In this document: positions 59,032-64,000 of the stretch, in pieces
How the letters are laid out: every line of letters begins with the position of its first letter
Numbering within the stretch: position 1 is the stretch's first letter
Source: CAVYXF01 sp963772335
Lineage (GTDB): Bacteria; Pseudomonadota; Alphaproteobacteria; Rhizobiales; Rhodomicrobiaceae
Reading direction: 5' to 3'
DNA: 64,000 nt
NCBI GenBank assembly: GCA_963772335.1
Contig: CAVYXF010000005.1
Coordinates: forward strand, 558,001 to 622,000
The notes under the pieces: generated by a model
The model's database searches: none
What the model was told of the DNA's origin: nothing
Seen by the model: only the letters and a program-made list of their open reading frames with translations
Translations under genes and position numbers: made by a program

Positions 59032-59631
59032 TTACATCTGCGCGCTCTGTCGCTCTTCGCGCTCGACGGCCTTCTCGATGCGCCGGTCAGGGATGATCCA
59101 GATCAGCGCCGCCACCACATAAATGAGATGAGCGATCCAGGGCGCCACAAAGGCGAGGCCGATGGCAGACAAATAGAGGAACGGCGACAGCTTGCCTTTC
59201 CAGTCTGAGCCAAGCGCCATGGTGAGCAGGCCCGCGCCATGTTCGCGACGCTTGATGGTCTGCTGCAGGATGTAATAGGCGATCGCCGGCATGAACAGCG
59301 CCAGCCCATAGAGTGCGGTCGGCATCTTGGCGAAGTGGTTCTCGCCCATCCAGGCGGTGGCGAACGGGATCAGCGACAACCAGAACAGGAGATGCATGTT
59401 GGCCCACAGCACCGTGCCGTCGACCTCCTGGGAGGCGTGCATCAAATGATGGTGGTTGTTCCAGTAGATCGCGATGTACACGAAGCTCAGCACATAGCTA
59501 AGGAACACCGGGGTGAGCCCGGCAAGCGCGGACAGGTCGTCGCCATGGGGCACCTTCAGCTCCAGCACCATGATGGTGATGATGATCGCGATTACGCCGT
59601 CGCTAAAGGCCGTCAGCCGTTCTTTTTGCAT
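59032..59631 (-). CDS. TMEM175/DUF1211 family potassium channel-like protein, copy 2
   Basis: A 199-residue membrane protein with the TMEM175 signature FSDGVIAIIITIMVLELKVPHG near residue 9 and AIYWNNHHHLMHASQEVDG near 54. LFWLSLIPFATAWMGEN is near 82. It is the second family copy in the window besides 22867-23487; the two share only family-level similarity. Transcribed against parB, with a 27-base convergent gap. The C-terminus is a short charged cytoplasmic tail. Confidence 0.88.
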   Translation of the reverse strand: MQKERLTAFSDGVIAIIITIMVLELKVPHGDDLSALAGLTPVFLSYVLSFVYIAIYWNNHHHLMHASQEVDGTVLWANMHLLFWLSLIPFATAWMGENHFAKMPTALYGLALFMPAIAYYILQQTIKRREHGAGLLTMALGSDWKGKLSPFLYLSAIGLAFVAPWIAHLIYVVAALIWIIPDRRIEKAVEREERQSAQM

Positions 59632-59730
59632 GGGGATCCCCGATTGAAATCGATAGGGACGGAAAGGGGTAGAATGGTCTACCCCAACGCCGAGATCAAA
59701 GCCCCGAACTGATAATTCCGGCCGATCCTC

Positions 59731-60774
59731 TCATGCCGCGCGGGTCTTGCCGAGGCGCGGATTGAGACGCTTCAGTTCGATGATCAGTTCGGAGGCGATC
59801 TCGTGTTCCAGCGCCGGGTGCAGGCGGCTCTGCCGGACGGCTTCCTGTGCGGCCTCCAGTGCCGCGGCGATCTCGCTCGTTCGCCAACGTGCGACTTGCG
59901 CCTTCACGGCGTCCTTCTGCCGGAAATGCAGCGGCGGCCGCAGCCGGCCGATCGCCGCCTCGATGCTTTCGCCGTGCCCGGTGGCAGCAGCGAGCCCGGC
60001 AAGGCGCTGCAGCGCGGCCAGAAGCAGCCCTAAGAACACCGAAGCCGGCGTGCCGACGGCGGCGAGTCGATCGATTTGGGTGAGCGCGGCCGCGATATGG
60101 CCGAGGAGAGCCGCATTGATCGCCGCATCGAAGGCCTGGGCGGCGGCATCGCCGACAATTGCCTCGACGTGCTCCACGCCGATCTGTTTGTCCTGCCCGG
60201 TATAGAGGATCAGCTTGGCAAGTTCCGCCCGCGACAACGCGCGGTCGGCGCCCAGCAGGTGGCAGAGCAATTGCACCGCATCCGGCGTAATCATCAGGCC
60301 GGCCTGGGCCACCTCGGCGCGGATGAGCTGGGGAAGAGAGCGCTCGTCATCGCCATAGCAGGCGACCGCCACGGCACGCTTGGCTTTTTCGATGAGCTGG
60401 CGGAGCTTGGCGTCCTTTTTCAGATTGCCGCCCTCGATGATGATAAAGGCGCTCAGCTCGGGGCCTTCCAGCAAGTCCTCGATCAGTGCCGGGGTAAGCT
60501 GCGGCGCCTGTTTGACGATGATTACCGGACGGCCGCCGAACATAGCGAGCATCCGCGCTTCGGTGGCGAGGCGGCCAGGCGTTTGCGCAAGGTCCTGATC
60601 GGTGAGGCGAAGAATTTCGCCGGGCGGCGCGCTGCTCTCGCTGAGCGCCTTGGCGGTTCTGGACACCAGCTCCGCAACCTCGCCGCTGTCGGTGCCATGT
60701 ATGAGGAAAATGTCGAGCTTGCCGGCCGTGCTCCGCAGCGCGGAGGCTAGCTCGGAGGACTTCATCGCAACCAT
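59731..60774 (-). CDS. holA: DNA polymerase III delta subunit
   Basis: Loads the sliding clamp as part of the clamp loader complex. A 347-residue protein with the delta-family start VAMKSSELASALRSTAGKLDIFLIHGTDSGEVAELV, MLAMFGGRPVIIVKQAPQLTP and AFIIIEGGNLKKDAKLRQLIEKAKRAVAVACYGD. LCHLLGADRALSRAELAKLILY near 190 fits domain II-III. ATG at 60774 or 60765 are both possible. The order leuS-lptE-holA on one strand is conserved. Confidence 0.9.
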   Translation of the reverse strand: MVAMKSSELASALRSTAGKLDIFLIHGTDSGEVAELVSRTAKALSESSAPPGEILRLTDQDLAQTPGRLATEARMLAMFGGRPVIIVKQAPQLTPALIEDLLEGPELSAFIIIEGGNLKKDAKLRQLIEKAKRAVAVACYGDDERSLPQLIRAEVAQAGLMITPDAVQLLCHLLGADRALSRAELAKLILYTGQDKQIGVEHVEAIVGDAAAQAFDAAINAALLGHIAAALTQIDRLAAVGTPASVFLGLLLAALQRLAGLAAATGHGESIEAAIGRLRPPLHFRQKDAVKAQVARWRTSEIAAALEAAQEAVRQSRLHPALEHEIASELIIELKRLNPRLGKTRAA

Positions 60775-60826
60775 GAAAAGCGATTTAGCCGGTCAGATGC
60801 CTTTGGAGCAAGCGGGATAGCGTAAC

Positions 60827-61378
60827 TTAAGCGTTAGCAGAGAGATAAGCGGCTACGCGGGTGCGGATTGCCTCGGCGATGGTGCGCGCGGCGCGGTCCT
60901 CGGCATCGCGCTGGGCACGAATGTCGGCGAACACAAACTCCACCTTGTCGTAAGCCGCGCGAGCGTTACTGTGGCCTTCCAGCACGGACTGGTTGTCGGC
61001 AATGCGAATGAGCCTGTACTCGCTATAGAGCTGATAGATTTCGCCCTGCGGGTCGCCCTCGCGGTTGACAAGCGTGTGCATCAGCAATTCTTTGATTGCG
61101 ATGTCCAGCCGATATTTCGGTTTCTCGGCGTAGCCGCCCCCCGTCGTGCGGAAGATCAGCTCGTTGCGGACGCGCTGGCCGACACGGCCCGGGACCGTGG
61201 TAATGTCGACAGTCTTCATTACCTCGCTGAGCGGCGCGCCGCTGGCGGTCGGTCCATAGAGCGGCTGAAACCCGCAGCCGGCGCTCAAAATCGTAGCCGT
61301 TCCGAGCATAGCCCAGACAGCAGCATGTCCAACAGTCCGAGAGAGTGCGCCCACGCCACCCTTCCTAGGCCAAGACAT
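60827..61378 (-). CDS. lptE: LPS assembly lipoprotein LptE
   Basis: Outer-membrane lipoprotein that plugs and assembles LptD for LPS export. The signal region ends in the lipobox LSAGC with Cys near residue 35, followed by GFQPLYGP, the LptE hallmark. The C-terminal part contains ARTIAEAIRTRVAAYLSA. 183 residues. The start overlaps the end of leuS by 14 bases, so translational coupling is likely. Confidence 0.88.
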   Translation of the reverse strand: MSWPRKGGVGALSRTVGHAAVWAMLGTATILSAGCGFQPLYGPTASGAPLSEVMKTVDITTVPGRVGQRVRNELIFRTTGGGYAEKPKYRLDIAIKELLMHTLVNREGDPQGEIYQLYSEYRLIRIADNQSVLEGHSNARAAYDKVEFVFADIRAQRDAEDRAARTIAEAIRTRVAAYLSANA

Positions 61379-63972
61379 TCACGATCCTTTGCGGCACGAC
61401 GATAATCTTCTTGATCGCCCGCCCCTCGACAGCCCGCTTCACTCCATCGAGCTGCAAAACCGCGGCCTCGATATCGGCTTGCGCAGCATCGCGCGCGATG
61501 GTCAGCTCGTCCCGGCGCTTACCATTCACCTGTACGGCAATGGTAATCTGATCGTCAACGAGCAGCGCCTTGTCGGCCTGCGGCCAGGGCTGTTTTGCAA
61601 CCAGACTGTTGTAGCTGAGCCGCGCCCAACACTCCTCGGCCAGGTGCGGCATCATGGGCGCGAGCATCTGCACCAGAAGCTCCGCGGATTCCCTCAGCGC
61701 CCAATCAAGCCCCTCATCTTTGGCGGATTTTTGACCGGCTAGAGCAGAGCCGAATTTGTTGGCGAAGTCATAGATCGCCGCGACTGCGGTGTTAAAGCGC
61801 AAATTCTCGATATTGCGGCCCACGCTATCCAGCGCCCGGTGTGCGGCGCGGCGCAGCTCCATGGCGGCGGGGCTGAACTCGTTCGGGGGCTTTGCGCCTT
61901 TCTTCGCTGCCTGGCTTGCCGCCTCCTCGGTGAGCCGCCACAGCCTCTGGATGAAGCGCCACGCACCCTGCACGCCCTCATCGGTCCACATCACGTCACG
62001 CTCGGGCGGGCTATCGGACAGCATGAACCAGCGGGCGGTGTCGGCACCATAATGGGCGGTAAAGCTGTCGGGGTCGACGGTGTTCTTCTTCGACTTGGAC
62101 ATCTTCTCGGCATGGCCGATCTCGACCGGCTCGCCGCTCGCCTTGGCGACTGCTCGCCGCTCACCGCCGTCGTTGTCGACGAAGCGCACCTCCTCGGGTA
62201 GCAGCCAACGCCCTTCCGGATCGCGATAGGTCTCGTGGATGACCATGCCCTGCGTGAACAGGCCGGCAAACGGCTCGTCTAGGTTGAGCTGACCGGTCGC
62301 GGTCATGGCACGCATGAAGAAACGCGAATAGAGCAGGTGAAGGATCGCATGCTCGACGCCGCCAATATACTGATCGACGGGCAGCCAGTAATCGACCGCA
62401 TGGCGCTCGACCGGCATGTCGGCATGGGGCGAGCAGAAGCGCGCGAAATACCAGGACGAGTCGACGAAAGTATCCATGGTGTCGGTCTCGCGGGTCGCCG
62501 CGCCGCCGCAGGACGGGCAATTGACGTGCTTCCATGTCGGATGCCGGTCGAGCGGATTGCCCGGCTTGTCGAACGACACGTCGTCCGGGAGTTTCACCGG
62601 CAGGTCCTCTGCCGGCACCGCTCCACACTTTTCGCAATGGATGATCGGGATAGGGCAGCCCCAATAGCGCTGCCGCGAGATGCCCCAGTCGCGCAGGCGA
62701 TAGTTGATCTTGCGCTCGCCCTCGCCTTTTTTCTCGAGGCGGGAGGCGACCTCGTCCTTCGCCTCCTCCACGGTCATGCCGTCGAGGAAAGAGGAATTGG
62801 CGATGCAGCCCCGGCCCGGTATAGGCCTCGCCCGGAAGCTTGAAAGTCTTCGGGTCTTCGCCCTCGGGGATTACGACCGGCTTGATCTTCAGCTTGTATT
62901 TGGTGGCGAACTCATAGTCGCGCTGATCGTGTGCCGGGCAGCCGAAGATGGCGCCGGTGCCATAGTCCATCAGCACGAAATTGGCAACGTAGACCGGGAA
63001 CTTGGCCGTCTTCTTGAACGGATGAGTGACCTTCAGCCCGGTGTCATAGCCTTTCTTCTCGGCGCGCTCGATGTCCTCGGTCGCCGTGCCCATGCGATGG
63101 CATTCGTCGATGAATTCCTTCAGCGCCTTGTCTTGCTTCGCCAGTTTTGTTGCCAGCGGATGATCGGGCGAGATGGCGAGAAACGACATGCCGAAGATGG
63201 TGTCCGGCCGGGTGGTGAACACCTCCAGCTGCTCGAAGCCTTTCGGCAGTGTCTCGCCTTCGACAGCGAAGCGCATCAGCAGGCCTTCGGATTTGCCGAT
63301 CCAGTTGCGCTGCATCAGCCGCACCTTGTCCGGCCAGCGATCGAGCGTGTCGAGCGCCGCCAGCAGGTCGTCGGCATATTCGGTGATCTTCAGAAACCAC
63401 TGGCTCAGCTCGCGCTGCTCGACCAGGGCACCCGACCGCCAGCCGCGCCCATCTATCACCTGCTCATTGGCCAGCACAGTATGATCTACCGGGTCCCAGT
63501 TGACTTTGCTCTTCTTGCGATAGACCAGACCCTTCTTGAAGAACTCCACGAACAGGCGCTGCTGCTGGGCGTAATATTCCACATCGCAGGTCGCAAGTTC
63601 GCGGCTCCAATCGAGCGACAGGCCCATGCCCTGGAGCTGGGCACGCATCGCGGCGATGTTCTGATACGTCCAGGCCTTAGGGTGCACCTTGCGCTCGATG
63701 GCCGCGTTCTCCGCCGGCAGGCCAAAGGCGTCCCAGCCCATCGGATGCAGGACGTTGAAGCCACGCGCGCGCTTATAGCGGGCGAGCACGTCGCCCATCA
63801 CATAGTTGCGCACATGGCCGACGTGGATGCGCCCCGACGGATAGGGGAACATCTCGAGCACATAATATTTCGGCTTGGAGGGATCTTCCTTGGTGCGGTC
63901 GATTTCCTCCCTGTCCCAAACTTCGCGCCAATGCTTTTCGCGTTCCGGTGCGTTATATCGTTCGGCGGCCAT
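61365..63972 (-). CDS. leuS: Leucyl-tRNA synthetase, interrupted by one inserted base
   Basis: Charges tRNA-Leu. The class I signature is PYPSGRIHVGHVRNYVMGD near residue 44 (HVGH in place of HIGH); GWDAFGLPAENAA and the editing domain with GIFGCPAHDQRDYEFA-like AIFGCPAHDQRDYEFAT follow. The frame breaks after AYTGPG; one extra C in CCCC (62809-62812, plus strand) should be removed to read GPGCIANSSFLDGMTVEEA. The second part shows KMSKSKKN near residue 624 and the anticodon-binding C-terminus. Length is 2608 bases, one over a multiple of three, about 868 residues. This is a homopolymer error rather than a GANTC site. Confidence 0.94.
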
Positions 63973-64000
63973 GATTGATGTCTTTGCTGCTAATAAAAAC

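Noticed and set aside
62704..63978. Long plus-strand frame opposite leuS
   Set aside because: Shadow of leuS, no motifs.

Overview
The window is a GC-rich chromosomal segment from an alphaproteobacterium, most likely of the order Hyphomicrobiales (Rhizobiales). Three conserved gene orders support this. They are grxC–carbon-nitrogen hydrolase–DUF1178 next to ubiG–lysC–ptsP–prfA–prmC–DUF4167–clpB, then mnmE–mnmG–rsmG–parA–parB, then holA–lptE–leuS. parAB and a cluster of parS-like sites place the right end near the chromosome's partition region. No rRNA, tRNA, CRISPR array or intact insertion sequence was seen. Genus cannot be named from sequence alone.

Layout. 0-12 kb is accessory and metabolic: a broken type I secretion ABC gene, acetate kinase with a YeiH-type exporter, an ECF sigma/anti-sigma pair facing a methyltransferase-like gene, a solitary DUF262/DUF1524 (GmrSD-like) protein, and a PAS hybrid histidine kinase. 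12-20 kb holds a zinc metallopeptidase, a thiolase and orphan CoA-transferase subunit behind a MarR regulator with a palindromic operator, a degenerate IlvD/Edd dehydratase, a di-haem protein and a CDF metal exporter. 20-26 kb has PHB depolymerase, a ScoMcrA-head domain protein, a TMEM175-type channel, two alpha/beta hydrolases opposite a CGNR regulator, and an orphan gene. 26-41 kb is the conserved clpB to grxC block. 41-54 kb mixes small secreted proteins, a possible PHA-related gene, argG, a second metallopeptidase, the DUF255 protein, a repeat protein and a STAND NTPase. 49-64 kb holds the tRNA-modification, partition, DNA polymerase delta, LPS assembly and leucyl-tRNA synthetase genes.

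Sequence quality matters when reading this window. Eight genes are split by what looks like a single inserted base: the histidine kinase, IlvD-like dehydratase, clpB, nitrilase-like hydrolase, STAND NTPase, mnmG, rsmG and leuS. Several of these are normally essential or nearly universal. In five of the eight, deleting one T (or A on the other strand) restores both the frame and a GANTC site, the recognition sequence of the alphaproteobacterial CcrM methylase. This points to systematic base-calling errors at methylated GANTC sites rather than eight real mutations. prmC also carries an in-frame stop at codon 16.

Candidate biology worth follow-up: the parS-like cluster, a shared TGC-N3-GCA motif upstream of phaZ and of an unknown gene, solitary restriction/defence-type genes (DUF262/DUF1524, ScoMcrA head, STAND NTPase), and an IlvD/Edd homologue that has lost most of its metal and cluster ligands.
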